Positions 24,501 through 36,143 of a DNA stretch of 64,000 nucleotides are shown here, one piece after another (the stretch's first letter is position 1; each line of letters begins with the position of its first letter). The stretch comes from Lycium barbarum (taxonomy: Eukaryota; Streptophyta; Magnoliopsida; Solanales; Solanaceae). The notes beneath the pieces were generated by a model. The model was not told the DNA's origin, did not search any database, and saw nothing but the letters and a program-made list of their open reading frames with translations. A program made the translations under genes and the position numbers. The stretch spans positions 67,588,712 through 67,652,711 of the forward strand of contig NC_083338.1 in assembly GCF_019175385.1 (NCBI RefSeq), read 5' to 3'.

Positions 24501-25169
24501 CCGATGATGAAGAGGCAACTGCTATTCCCATGGGCTGAACCCTACCTCTATTACGTCGAAATGGGCACCGCGCATAAAATGACCTGGCCAAGCACAGGCA
24601 TAACAAACATTCGAACCCAAGCGGCACAGCCCCGCATGTAGTCTACGACACTGGGGACATTGTGATGCGGATGGTCTCATCTGACTGAATTCACCTCTAT
24701 ACTGGGAATTCAAAACTCTAGAGCCCTGACCTGATTTGAGGTAAGTGGGTCTATCAAACCTGAGTCTAGGAAACTGTAGAGGTACACTTGTTGTTGAACG
24801 AGCTGGGTACCAACAGAACTGCTGCCTTGAGGCACCTCTAAACCCACGGTCAAACCTTGAAGTCCAGTGACCCCTATCACCAGGACCCACACCCTTACGC
24901 TGAGCTTCAGCAGCTACCAATTGAGTAAGCAAAAGGATGGCCTGTCTCATCTCCTGGCTTGAAGCATCAGGTGGGGGAACTAGGGGTGCTGGAGCTGGAG
25001 TGGAGACCCCTTCTTGCTCCCCTAATATAGGCGGAGTGTGAGCAGTACGAGAGGGAGCCTCATTATGGGATTCACCCTCTTCAATATTTACCGATGACTC
25101 CCATTCAGTCCGCCTTTTTACTGCCATTTTGCCTTTCTGGGCGGCTGTTGCTTTCCACTTCTCAGGCAT
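24500..25169 (-). pseudogene. gag remnant of E (capsid core deleted, zinc knuckle broken)
   Basis: A 215-codon frame starts at the ATG at 25169, directly after an acceptor-like ttttcag. The N-terminal part is charged and then Pro-rich (residues 55-75); an amphipathic stretch SSQEMRQAILLLTQLV follows at about residues 72-87. It then jumps to an Arg/Gly-rich segment and a Cys/His cluster (CPQC, then CYACAWPGHFMRG near residues 175-205). Family gags have a long capsid-like region between these parts; it is missing, so about 250 residues appear deleted (estimate from memory of the family). A frameshift falls in the CCHC knuckle just before the last Cys, and the continuation lies in the frame at 24430-24627. 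The product, if made, could not form a normal capsid. Confidence 0.7.
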
Positions 25170-25362
25170 CGCTGAAAACGTAACACTCGATTAGGAAGAA
25201 GGAAATCCTCTTATTATAGCTCTATCGCACGATCTATGAAGAAGAAACACGGTCATGGTTCCTAAATACCCCGCAGCCTCTTGGGCATAAGTGTGGCGCA
25301 CTTCACACCCATAAACAAGACTCTACTGGACACGGCTCGTAGACACACCTTAGGACAGGACT

Positions 25363-25374
25363 GCTATGATACCA
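25363..25374 (-). promoter_or_regulatory. Primer binding site of E
   Basis: On the minus strand tggtatcatagc lies four bases from the end of LTR B. It differs by one base from the initiator-Met tRNA complement. Confidence 0.8.
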
Positions 25375-25378
25375 CTTT

Positions 25379-28339
25379 TGTCACGACCCAACAAGAGGGC
25401 CATGACAGGTACCCAGTATTAGCTACCGTGCACCCTTTATCATACTATCTATCGCTCAACCTGTGCAATTATAATTCCCAACATGCTTGTGGTGAAATGG
25501 TCGCTAAATATCTTCACAAAGTATGAATATGTGCATAAGCTCTCGAGGTGTCAAAATTGATATACAAAAATATACACTGAGGTGATCATGAGACATCTAT
25601 TACCCACACATATGTATCTACGAGCCTCTATCTGGAATACTAAACATTAGGACGGGACAAGACCCCGCCATGCCCCAAAACATGTACACAAAAGGATGAA
25701 CCACAACTCCGGAGTAGTGGAGTGCTTCTGCAAAGCTGCTGACAAGGCTCCTAGGGATCTGTACCGTCTCCCCGTCTACCTGTGGGCATGAACACAGCGT
25801 CGGCAAGAAGGGATGTCAGTACGAGTAATGTACCGAGTATGTTAGACATGAACGATAATATAATAAGGGATACAAGTATAGATAATAACATAATGGAAAT
25901 ATAGAGCATATCGTAAGGTAAAAGAGTAACCTGTACATATGGGTGCCTCTTAGGGCGGATGCCATGCATGCTTAGCTTTCTTTGAAAAAAATTTCTTGTT
26001 CATATATACATAAAATATACCAAGGAACGTCAGCCCGATCCATTTAACCACATGTGTCCCGCGTCCGGGATGATATCATATTACGCATACTGATCAGGTG
26101 GTCATGCGTCTATAGCACCGCTCCCTTTTTCCCATATTCCCCATATACATATACATATATCATACACATATATCATATAAGCAGCATGCAGGAGAGCCCA
26201 AGGGAAGTTATGTCTTTATCGGAGTGACGTAAGGTCGGTAACCTCCGAGAATAGTCATCATCGCTCTGTTTCACCTTGAAGGAATAATTATTATAAGGTG
26301 AGACTATCAATGAAGAATAACATCAAGAGAGAACATAGAATAAGATCATAAACCCCATAAGGCACCAATTCATATGCTTTGGAATCTTTAAAACTAGTCA
26401 TCATCCATGAATAAAATTGAGAAATGAAGAAATAGCTCAACATTTTTATATAGTCATTGAAATCGTAAACTTGGAACCTTTAAACCCGGAATCATCATCA
26501 TCATAATGAAAGTAGGAAAATATTCTCATCTTTGACATCATCATTATGATTGTGAAAACAGGTTTATTGTTGTTATCATAAGAGCTCACGGAGCCATAAA
26601 TCTTTGATTTAGAAAATATGAACATTTTTGGAAAACATTTATGAATTATTAGGAAAGGAATTATGCCTTGGAGTCATAAACATCTAACTTTTGAAAACAA
26701 GGAAGATATCGAAAAATTTATGAAGCCATAATATCGGAATCATGCCTTTGAAAGAAAGGGACAAGCCTTAGCATACCTGTTCAACCTCGTATTACCTACG
26801 CTTATTCGCCCGAGCTCGTAAATCGACATTTGAGAGGATTCGCACTAACGTTAGACTCATTATCATACACTTGTCCTAGTGTTCAAACTAAACTAGTTTA
26901 TATTCTGCTAAATCGGGCAGCATCTCCCCTGTTTATATGCCTAGCCCGAATTCTTAATCCAACAACCAACAACAACAATAATAGTACCAACATCCATAAC
27001 CTTATTTACCACACAAAATTATTATATTAAACAGCTGACACACAGTTTTCCAACTGCCATAGCTACTCAACTCACTATACAATCATTTTACCGCTCTATG
27101 TTCGTGAATAAGCCAGTATTAACATAAATAGGAAGAGATCCATACCTTTCTCCCTTTAATATTGTTGTATCTTCACTTTTCGACGCTAGGTTTAGGCCAC
27201 AACACGCCGCTATATGATTCTGCAACAATAACTATATGCTATCCGGGGACTCAAATTTGGAAATTATACTTGGTTTGGGCTAAAAAGTTGGCTTGGGGGG
27301 TTGGGGAGAACTCTCCAGAATTTTGGAGAGTATTTGGGTTGTTTGATGAAGAAAATAAGGGGTAAACCCCTTTAAATAGCATTCCAGGTTCTGCCTGGAC
27401 CGACTTAATATTCCTTCAGCGCGTTCGCACCCCCTTTGAGCGCGTTCGCGCTGACTTAGTTTTTCTGCCTGCGCCTTCGTTCAGTAAAAAGGTCATAACT
27501 CTTGATCCCTATATCGTGTGAGGGCCCACGACCTATGGTTGGAAAGCTCCTTCAATTATCTACAACTTTCATTCTTGGTTTTTTCCAAATTCCAAACCTA
27601 TAATGTCGTTTTCCCCCTCCAATTCAGATCATCCGAAAATGTTTCCTTAAATCGTTCTTTTGGAGGGCCTATGCCCATATTTGGCTTAAGGATCCTTCTT
27701 AAGACATGCTCAACTTTACATGTACTACTCATATATCTCTTCATATGTCCTTTATAAAACCCCGACATGTGGACCCCACTTAGCTTACAGTAACTAGGGC
27801 TTTCCTTAAGCAACATACTACCTGATTTACACCATATGGTCTCCAAAAGTCATATGTATATTATTATTACACCTCTTATAATATGACCTTCATCCCAAAT
27901 CTGGCCTTCAAAATTGTTCAGCGCGTTCGCGCAGACCATTTTCCTGGTCTGTCAGCCTGACTTGTAACGTCCATATCTCCTTACCCCGATGTCCTATTGA
28001 GGAGCGGCTTGTTGCGTTGGAAACTAGACTTCCCAAACTTCACTTTAGACTTTTATTCCACTTAAAAACTCTTAATAAACTAAACGGTAATCTTTCTCCC
28101 ATTTAGACCAAGATTTTCGTACCAAACCTTGCCCAACTTTCCTTCAAAGTCTGGGAAGCTTAATCTCCTTAGTTCACTTATTTTCCAATCCTTCTATAAC
28201 CTATTACGCGAACTCGGACTCTTATAATTGTAAAAGGAGCACCTATGATCTTGCATCTTCTCGACAATAACTCTGATGTCTGCAATTGAATAGCTAACAC
28301 CGAACGAATCTCAACGTACAGCAACTGCGAGGTGTAACA
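25379..28339 (-). repeat. B: 5' LTR of element E
   Basis: Complete 2.96-kb LTR, starting TGTTACACCTCG at 28339 and ending GGGTCGTGACA at 25379 on the minus strand. The conserved block with ccctt-cttg and gcatgaacacagcg is at 25764-25842, the donor-like site at 26772-26779 and the ATGCTGCC block at 26911-26930. Right flank aatac (28340-28344) is the expected target duplication; its partner lies left of the window. It differs from A by scattered substitutions and by the indel noted under A. Confidence 0.9.
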
Positions 28340-28487
28340 AATACACTTTGGGCAGGGTTAGGCATTAGCCTATCTATCTATTCATCCCATCTTGATTAGC
28401 CCAACTTCAGCCCAAATGGCCCATTTTCCACCCCTAGTTTGGCCTAAAAAAATCCAAATGTCAAGTGTATAGTGTGCTGAAAGATTT
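28340..28487. other. Unassigned flank between LTR B and the copia relic
   Basis: About 150 bases with cagcccaaatggcccatttt-like purine/pyrimidine blocks. No gene or terminal repeat recognised. Confidence 0.4.
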
Positions 28488-30395
28488 TCTTTGTATGATA
28501 AATAATCAATTTGACTGTAGTATTTAGACAATCGGATCAGACAATGGTACTGAGTTTTTCAATTCCAACTATGTTGAATTACTGGCTTCATATGGTATTG
28601 TACACCAAAGTAGTTGCCTATATACCCCTCAACAAAATTGAACAGTAGAAAGGAAGCATAGGCATATCTTAAAGGTAGCAAGAGCCTTGAGATTTTAAAG
28701 TGCTATTGCTATTAGTTTCTGGGCAGATTGTGTTAGGACAACAATGTACTTAATTAATAAACTGCCTACTTTAGTCCTAGTAGGCAAGAGTCCGTATGAA
28801 TGTTTGTTTTGTAAAGCACCTTCACTTGGTCATTTAAGGGTATTTGGTTGCCTTTGTTATGCAAGCATACTACCTATAGGTGATAAATTTGCTGAAAGAG
28901 CTAGAAAGACTGTGCTAGTTGGCTATTCTGAGACACAAATTGGGTACAGATTGTATGATTTGGATACCAAGTTGTTGTTCATCAGTAGGGATGTGGTCTT
29001 TAGATAGTCTCTCTTTCCTTTCAAAGGTGAAGATTCTAGCTCTCAAGATGACATGTTCCTCACACTACCATCTCAGACTGTAGTTCTTAATGAACTAAGA
29101 GGAGATAATGTGGTAGTTAGTTAATCAATTCCTATTGCTACTGAAAGGGTTGATGATATTCCCATCTTTGTTCCACAAGCTGACATTCTTGCATAACAAG
29201 ATGAACCTCCTGATGCACAAATGAATGCAGAAGTTGATGTACCAGATGTTGCATCACTTGAAGTCGACATAGCACATGAAAAAGTTGTTATACCAGATGA
29301 TCCACCACCTGAAGCAGTTGCCCTACCACATGCAGATATAAAGTAACAACTAAATGAGTAACAACCTATTCTACAGGATCATGAAGGAGTGGCTATGCAG
29401 ATGCCCATTGTGGTAGAAGAGGAGCCTGTCAGACCTAGCAGAAATATCAGACCACCTATATAGCACAATGATTATGTCATGACACATAATCCTGCTCGTC
29501 ATTGTGCTTACCCCATATCATACCATATATCAAACTCTCATTTGTCATTGGATTATTAAACATATCTAGGGTGTTTTTCTATTGTGATGAAACCAAACAG
29601 TTTCAAAGAAGCCTCCAATGATGAGCTTTGGATAGAAGCTATGCAAAAGGAGATTGATGCATTAGAGGAAAATAAGACATTGGAGCTTGTAGAATTTCTT
29701 CCTGGAAAAAAAACTATTGGATCAAAATGGGTGTACAAGATAGAGTTGAAAGTAAATGGTGAGATAGAAAAATACAAGGCCAGATTGGTTGCAAAAGGAT
29801 ATACACAAAGAGAAGGATTGGACTATCATGAGACCTTCTCACCAGTGGTAAAAATGGTGACAGTCAGGACTGTGATCAGCATTGTAGCTTCATGTGATTG
29901 GGAGTTGTTTCAAATGGATGTCAATAAGGCATTCCTTCAAGGTGACTTAGATGAAGAAGAATACATGTTACTTCCTCATGGTTTTCACAAGCAAGGGGAG
30001 ACAAGAGTGTGTAAATCGTTAAAATCACTGTATGGTCTAAAACAAGCATCTAGACAGTGGAATATTAAGTTAACCACTGCCTTGGTGAATGCAGGCTACT
30101 CACAAATTTTATATGATCAATCCATTTCTACAAAAAGACAAGGAACAGACTTGATGATAGTATTGATTTATGTGGATGATTTGCTTATAACAGGAAGCAG
30201 CACAAAACTCATAGCTGAGACAAAAGAGTATATGCACAGTCAATTTAAAGTGAAGGACTTAGGAATACTAAAGTATTTCATAGGGATAGAACTGTTGAGA
30301 TCTCAACATGGAATATTACTGAACCAAATAAAATACATGTTAGGTTGCACGACCTACTTCCTATCCTATGCGTAACCAATTTTTACCTAAGGATG
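28488..30395 (+). pseudogene. Ty1/copia integrase-reverse transcriptase relic
   Basis: One continuous frame of about 1.86 kb encodes, in order: the end of the integrase core (SDNGTEF, with the SYGIVHQ and ERKHR pieces, 28535-28660), the region after it (HLRVFGCLCYAS, 28830), an acidic Pro-rich linker, and a good reverse transcriptase domain (29584-30375) with GSKWVYKIELK, DVNKAFLQGDL, YGLKQASRQWN and the catalytic YVDDLLI near 30170. Ten in-frame stops interrupt it (28525, 28639, 28696, 29005, 29122, 29194, 29344, 29359, 29461, 29557), but there is no indel until about 30350. Gag, protease, most of the integrase, and RNase H are absent; the right end is cut by LTR K at 30403. It is an old insertion that decayed by substitution. 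Confidence 0.92.
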
Positions 30396-30402
30396 GAACA
30401 GG

Positions 30403-30532
30403 TGTCACGTCGTAAAATCTGGAGCGGCGTGACCAGCACTCGGTGCAAAACTAGGCCCGAGCGAACCAATCTAAGTCTGAAACTCTGATAAGGCCTACCT
30501 GCACACAGACAATACCAACAAGCTGGTGAGGC

Positions 30533-30580
<48 letters not shown>

Positions 30581-32707
30581 TGATAATCTCGTCTGAACTG
30601 GGTACACACATACCTAAAATATATATACACAACTGAGCAAAACGACGAAGCTGCTATGCATGTTGTGCAATAAAACTGGGAGCCAACAAGGCCACATGAC
30701 ATCCTCACTACATATAACTGTCTACAGACCTCTAGGGAACACGAGTTGTAGAAAGGAAAGGACAAGGCCCCATCATACCCATATATATATGTGTGTGTGT
30801 GTGTGTGTCAAAATAGCATACCAAGATGGACTGTAACTCCGAACCAAGTGGAGTGCCCTGACTGCAGTTGAGTGGAAAACCTATTGAGCTGGATCATCTG
30901 CCTGGCTACCTGAACCTGTGGGCATGAACGCAGCGCCCCCAAGCAAAAGGGACGTCAGTACGAAATAATGTACTGAGCATGTAAGGCATAAGAGTAACAT
31001 ACACATAGGAGTCATGAAGAAAATCTGAAACTCATAAGCTAAATGACTGACTGAAGGCATTTGTAATCTGATTATCTGAACATGTTTGTATACTTTTGCT
31101 TACTGAAATCGCCTCTGAGGGTGTATGATATGCATAGGTTATAGTTCCGAGGAACGTACGACCCGATCCATATCCTATATAATAGTGCCGAGGAACGTAC
31201 GGCCCGATCCATATATCATATACGCCCCTTCAGGCATCATAATGATCATCACTGTGCACCAGCTGATCCGGTGATAATGCGTATATAACGCCTCGCCCTT
31301 TCACCATACCCCATATACATATAATATACGCGTATATAACGCCTTCTGGTCACGGGTCAATATACATATATGTAAATGAATGCAATGCATAAATATGAAC
31401 TTAACATTATCATGATACAAAACTCAGGACCCGTGAACAGAAGAGACAATCATAACAAAGGGTATAGTATCATCAAGAACTGAGATACTCCTAGTACTTC
31501 TTAGAGTAGAGTGATATGGAGACTTGATTACTCGTTGTTCATTCGCTCATGTCATAGGATCATGCCTAAAAGAAAGAAAGGGAAAGCCTTAACATACCTA
31601 GAAGCTCACTTTTGGACTTTCCAACCTACCTCCTGTCTTGCAATCTAGTTATGATCGTTCGTAGTCTCGTAATCTACATATAAGACCATTCATACTATTG
31701 TTAGGCTCACCATCATACACTTGTCTTAAGCATTTAAATAAAATCCCTTTAGAATCTGCCAAAATTCGGGAATCATCTCCTCTGTTTATATGCCTAACCC
31801 GAAACCATAATCCAGCAACCAACAACAATAACAACAATACCAACATCAACCACAATATTATCAATACCAATATATTCCATAAAATATCACACACGACATT
31901 TGTCCAAATTTTCCACCAACAAATCCACTATACAATTATTCAACAACTCTACCTCCGTAAATAAACTTATATCCATATCAATAAGGAGAGATTCATACCT
32001 TATTCTCGCTAGTACCGCAATATCTCCAATATTTTCCTTGAATTCCAACTATGATTCAACGCAGTATGATAGTATGATCGCAACTACGCACTGTCCGAAC
32101 TTAAATCCGGAGATTATACTTAATCCGCGTTAAAATTTTATGGAAGAAAGGTCGGGAAAACTCTCTAGAAATTTTGGGAGATTTTGAGAGGTGTTTTTGG
32201 ATGAAAAATGAGGGGTGAAACCCCTTTTATAAAGTCCCAAAGTCGGTTCGGCACTATAGCAGTACTATAGCAGCGCGATTACCGTAGCACGTCAGTTACT
32301 GTAGCACGCGTTTCTGCTCTGTCAGCCTAACTTGGAACATCCATAATTATGTACTCCGATGTAGTATCGATGATAAGTTTGTTACGTTGGAAACTAGACT
32401 CGACGAACTTCATTTTAGGCTTTTGCTTTGCTTTAAAACTTCTCATATACTAAAGGATACTCTTTCTCAAAATTCGACAAAAAATTGCCCCTCATATTTT
32501 CCATAATATCCAAGGTCTCAATAGTTTATTTATTCAACTCTATTTGGTCGTGAGACTTCCCGGTACTCCTCAAATATCTCTTTATCCATAAGTATACCTA
32601 ATAATTATACCATTCCTTAAACCTAAAAGATGGCTCATCTTGATCATAATTTCACGTACTTGTACTTAAACTTAGCGAACGTTCATTTAGAAGTACGGGG
32701 TGTAACA
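30403..32707 (-). repeat. K: minus-strand LTR (solo or remnant)
   Basis: On the minus strand it begins TGTTACACCCCGTACTTC at 32707 and ends CGTGACA at 30403, 2.3 kb. It has a donor-like site at 31592-31599, a related block gaggagatgattcccgaatt (31764-31783), the conserved gtact-gacgtccctttt block (30914-30983), and a (TA)n run at 30536-30578. The flanks (acagg left, gttac right) do not match as a target duplication, and neither a primer site nor a purine tract adjoins it. It may be a recombinant end or a solo LTR whose flank was later replaced. Confidence 0.8.
30536..30578. repeat. (TA)n microsatellite in LTR K
   Basis: About 43 bases of TA repeat; a short (GT)n follows at 30790-30808. Confidence 0.95.
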
Positions 32708-32990
32708 GTTACTATACCTGTTTTATGCCAGAGTCTTTGCGGAATAATAAACTGCAGGTAAGTAACTGACACACGATATTTATGTGGAAACCACCAGGCT
32801 CAAAGGTGATAAAAACCACGACCTACAGACCTATAGGATTTCCCCTACAACTTCACTACTACAATGAGCCAATTGTAAATTCAAGTTATAGACCTGTAAC
32901 CTAGGAACTACACTCTAATCCCTATCTCACTAATGACACTCTGACTAGCAAGTAAACTTCAAGTTGACCTCTAACCTGAAGTTTTATAAT
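32708..32990. other. Unassigned repeat-like segment before the J pol
   Basis: Contains 'tggaaaccaccaggctcaa' and 'aaaaaccacgacctacag', which I recall as a common Solanaceae repeat leader but cannot assign. It abuts pol homology without a TG/CA terminus, so it is a deletion or recombination junction. Confidence 0.4.
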
Positions 32991-35900
32991 GGGCAGGAAA
33001 TACAGCATCGCCGAGAGGTAAGTTTATTTCATACCTCAAGGCCAGGAAGATGATTCAGAAAGGGTATATTTATCATTTGGTTCGCGTGCATGATATTAAA
33101 GCAGAAACACCTACTCTCCAGTCAGTTCCAGTAGTCAATGAATTTCCATATGTATTTCCGGACAAGCTTCCAGGTCTTTCACCTGAACGGGAGATCAAGT
33201 TCGCTATAGATGTGCTGCCAGATACTCAGCCTATATCTATTCCTCCTTACAGAATGGCACCTGCAAAATTGAAAGAATTAAAGGAGCATCTGAAAGATTT
33301 ATTAGAAAAAGGCTTCATCAGACCCAGTACATCACCTTGGGGATCACCGGTATTGTTTGTAAGGAAGAAAGACGGGTCGCTGCGGATGTGTATTGATTAC
33401 AGACAGCTGAATAAGGTGACTATAAAGAATAAATATCCCCTTCCCCGGATTGATGATTTATTTTACCAGTTGCAGGGTGCTAAATATTTTTTGAAGATAG
33501 ATTTGCGCTCGGGTTATCATCAGGTGCGGGTACGAGAGGCAGATATTCCAAAGACTGCTTTCAGGACCCGATATGGACATTATGAGTTCAGGGTGTTGTC
33601 TTTTGGGCTAACCAACGCCCCAGCAGTGTTTATGGATTTGATGAATCGGGTATTCAGGCCGTTGTTAGACATGTTTGTGATCGTATTTAGTGATGACATT
33701 CTGGTTTATTCGCGATCAGCAGAAGAGCATTCAGATCATCTTAGGACAGTACTTGGCACCCTCCGGCAATAGAAATTATATGCTAAGTTCTCCAAGTGTG
33801 AATTCTGGTTAACCTCAGTGGCATTCTTGGGGCATATCGTCGGAGCAGATGGTATTCGGGTTGATACACAGAAGATCGAAGCTGTAAAGAATTGGCCTAG
33901 GCCAACGACACCGACTGAGGTACGCTGTTTTCTGGGATTAGCAGGGTATTACAGGAGGTTTGTGGAGAATTTTTCTTCTATTGCAGCACCATTAATGAAG
34001 TTAACTTAGAAGGAAGTAAAATTCCAGTGGACCGATGCTTGTGAACACAACTTCCAGTTGCTGAAGGAAAAGCTGATTACAACTCCGGTTCTAACTCTTC
34101 CCGAGGGGCCAGATGGGTATGTTATCTATTGTGATGCTTCCGGTGTTGGGATAGGTTGTGTACTAATGCAGCATGGTCGAGTTATAGCCTATGCCCCCGG
34201 CAGCTCAGACCGCATGAGAGAAATTATCCTACTCATGACCTGGAATTAGCAGCGGTAATTCATGCTTTAAAGATGTGGCGGCATTACTTAAATGGGGTTC
34301 ATGTTGATATTTATACGGATCACAAAAGTCTTCAGTACATTTTTAAACAAAAGGAGTTGAATTTGCGGCAAAGGAGATGGCTCGAATTATTGAAAGATTA
34401 TGATGTTGACATTTTGTATCATCCTGGAAAAGCCAACGTGTAGCTGATGCACTTAGCCGCAAGTCCATGGGCAGTTTGACCGACGTGCAGCCAGAAAGGA
34501 AAGAATTAGTTCGTGAGATTCATCAGCTAGCCAGTCTTGGAGTCCGTTTGGCCGACTCTGGAAATATTGGGGTTTCTGTCCGAGAAGTTGCTGAATCGTC
34601 CATTATGGAAGAAGTGGAACGACACCAATATGAGGATCCTATTTTGGTACAGTACAGAGATGCGGCCCTTGATAAGGAGAAGACCCAATTCGAGATTTCA
34701 CCTGACGGGGTATTACTATATGGAGGCAGGTTATGTGTACCTGACGTTGCAGGGCTACAACGACAGATTATGGGAGAGGCACATTATGCTCGGTATTCTG
34801 TTCACCCGGGGTCAACAAAAATGTACCATGATCTCAGATGTTTATATTGGTGGGATGGTATGAAAAGGGACATCGCAGAGTTCGTTGCTCAGTGTCCAAA
34901 TTGTCAACAGGTTAAGATCGAGCATCAAAAGCCCGGTGGGTTGTTACAGGAAATGGAAATTCCAGCTAGGAAATGGGAAATAATTAATATGGATTTCATT
35001 ACAGGTTTACCGCGCACTCAACGGAGGTATGATTCTATATGGGTTATTGTTGATAGGCTGACAAAATCAACCTTCCAGTCAGGACCACCTATTCGGCTGA
35101 GGATTATGCCCAGTTGTATATTAAAGAGATAGTAAGGCTTCACGGAGTTCCTACATCCATCATTTCCGACAGAGGTGCACCGTTCACAGCTAACTTCTAG
35201 AGGTCGTTTCAGGATGGATTAGGGACTCAGGTGAATCTTAGTACAGCATTCCATCCTCAGTCTGACGGACATGTCGAGCGTACTATTCAGACACTGGAAG
35301 ATATGCTACGGGCCTGTGCTATTGATTTCAGAGGTAGTTGGGATGATCATTTGCCACTTATTGAATTTGCTTATAATAATAGTTATCATTCCAGCATTCA
35401 GATGGTGCTGTATGAAGCCCTATATGGTAGAAAATGCAGATCTCCGATTGGTTGGTTCGATGTGGGTGAAATTAAATTGATTGGTCCAGATATGATCCAG
35501 CAAGCAGTCGATAAGGTGAAACTCAATCGGGAGCGGTTATTAGCAGCCCAGAGTCGACATAAATCATATGCAGATAACGACGCCGACCTTTACAATTCCA
35601 GATTGGCGATTGGGTATTTCTGAAATGTCACCTATGAAAGGTGTAATGAGATTCGGCAGAAAAGGAAAGCTCAGTCCGCGATATATTGGGCCTTATCAGA
35701 TTGTTCGAAAGATAGGCAAGGTCGCCTACGAGTTTGACTTACCATCCGATCTGGAAGCAGTACATCCGGTATTCCATGTATCAATGCTCCGTAAGTGTAT
35801 TGGCGATCCTTCCAGAATATTTCCCATAGAAGGTATCCAGGTAACAGAGGAACTTTCCTACGAAGAACAGCCTGTAGCAATCTTGGATCGTCAGGTGAGG

Positions 35901-36065
35901 AGACTGCGTACCAAAGATGTGCCTTCCATTAAGGTCTTATGGCGGAACAATAATCGGGAAGAAATGACCTGGAAAGCGGAGGATGAGATGAAGAAGAAGT
36001 ATCCCTACTTGTTTCCTATGCCCACAGGTAATCTAAATCCCTTATTTGGCTATTCTGAATGGTGA
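32991..36065 (+). pseudogene. J: chromovirus (Tekay/Del-like) pol, RT-RNase H-integrase-chromodomain
   Basis: Homology starts in the protease-RT linker ([11 protein letters not shown], 33017) and runs through reverse transcriptase ([41 protein letters not shown] and the catalytic FSDDILVYS near 33690), RNase H ([17 protein letters not shown], then [11 protein letters not shown]), the integrase zinc finger (His/His then CPNCQQ near 34890), the core (MDFITGLP, SDRGAPF, then the glutamate in HVERTIQ) and a C-terminal chromodomain-type end (AILDRQVRRLRTKD, then MTWKAEDEM). Breaks: stops at 33770, 34007 and 35198; single-base losses near 34190 and 34441; a short deletion near 35063; a frameshift near 35583. 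No gag or protease core remains. Decay is slight, so this relative was coding not long ago; it is the best local candidate for the lineage that mobilised D, F and G. Confidence 0.93.
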
Positions 36066-36143
36066 AGGAATTATATGGGATGACTATTAAAGGAAACCTC
36101 CCCGAAATGTTTGTAAAGCCCTATAAGACTAGTTTAACATTCG
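36066..36143 (+). other. J 3' untranslated stub with deletion of the purine tract
   Basis: After pol comes the usual 3' stretch, ending agtttaacattcg at 36131-36143. Here the right arm of the hairpin, the polypurine tract and the first bases of the LTR are missing, so LTR sequence (catatcccg) follows directly. This copy could not have been made in this form by normal plus-strand priming. Confidence 0.8.

Larger units (their letters stand above)
23478..25378 (-). mobile_element. Element E internal region, 5' half
   Basis: Resumes E after the nested element F. Near LTR B (minus strand) are the primer site (25363-25374), a leader that still carries the 'gtagagtcttgtttat' block, then the gag remnant and protease fragments. 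From 23483 to about 24176 I see only non-coding DNA with a (TA)n run of about 50 bases at 23691-23740. Confidence 0.8.
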
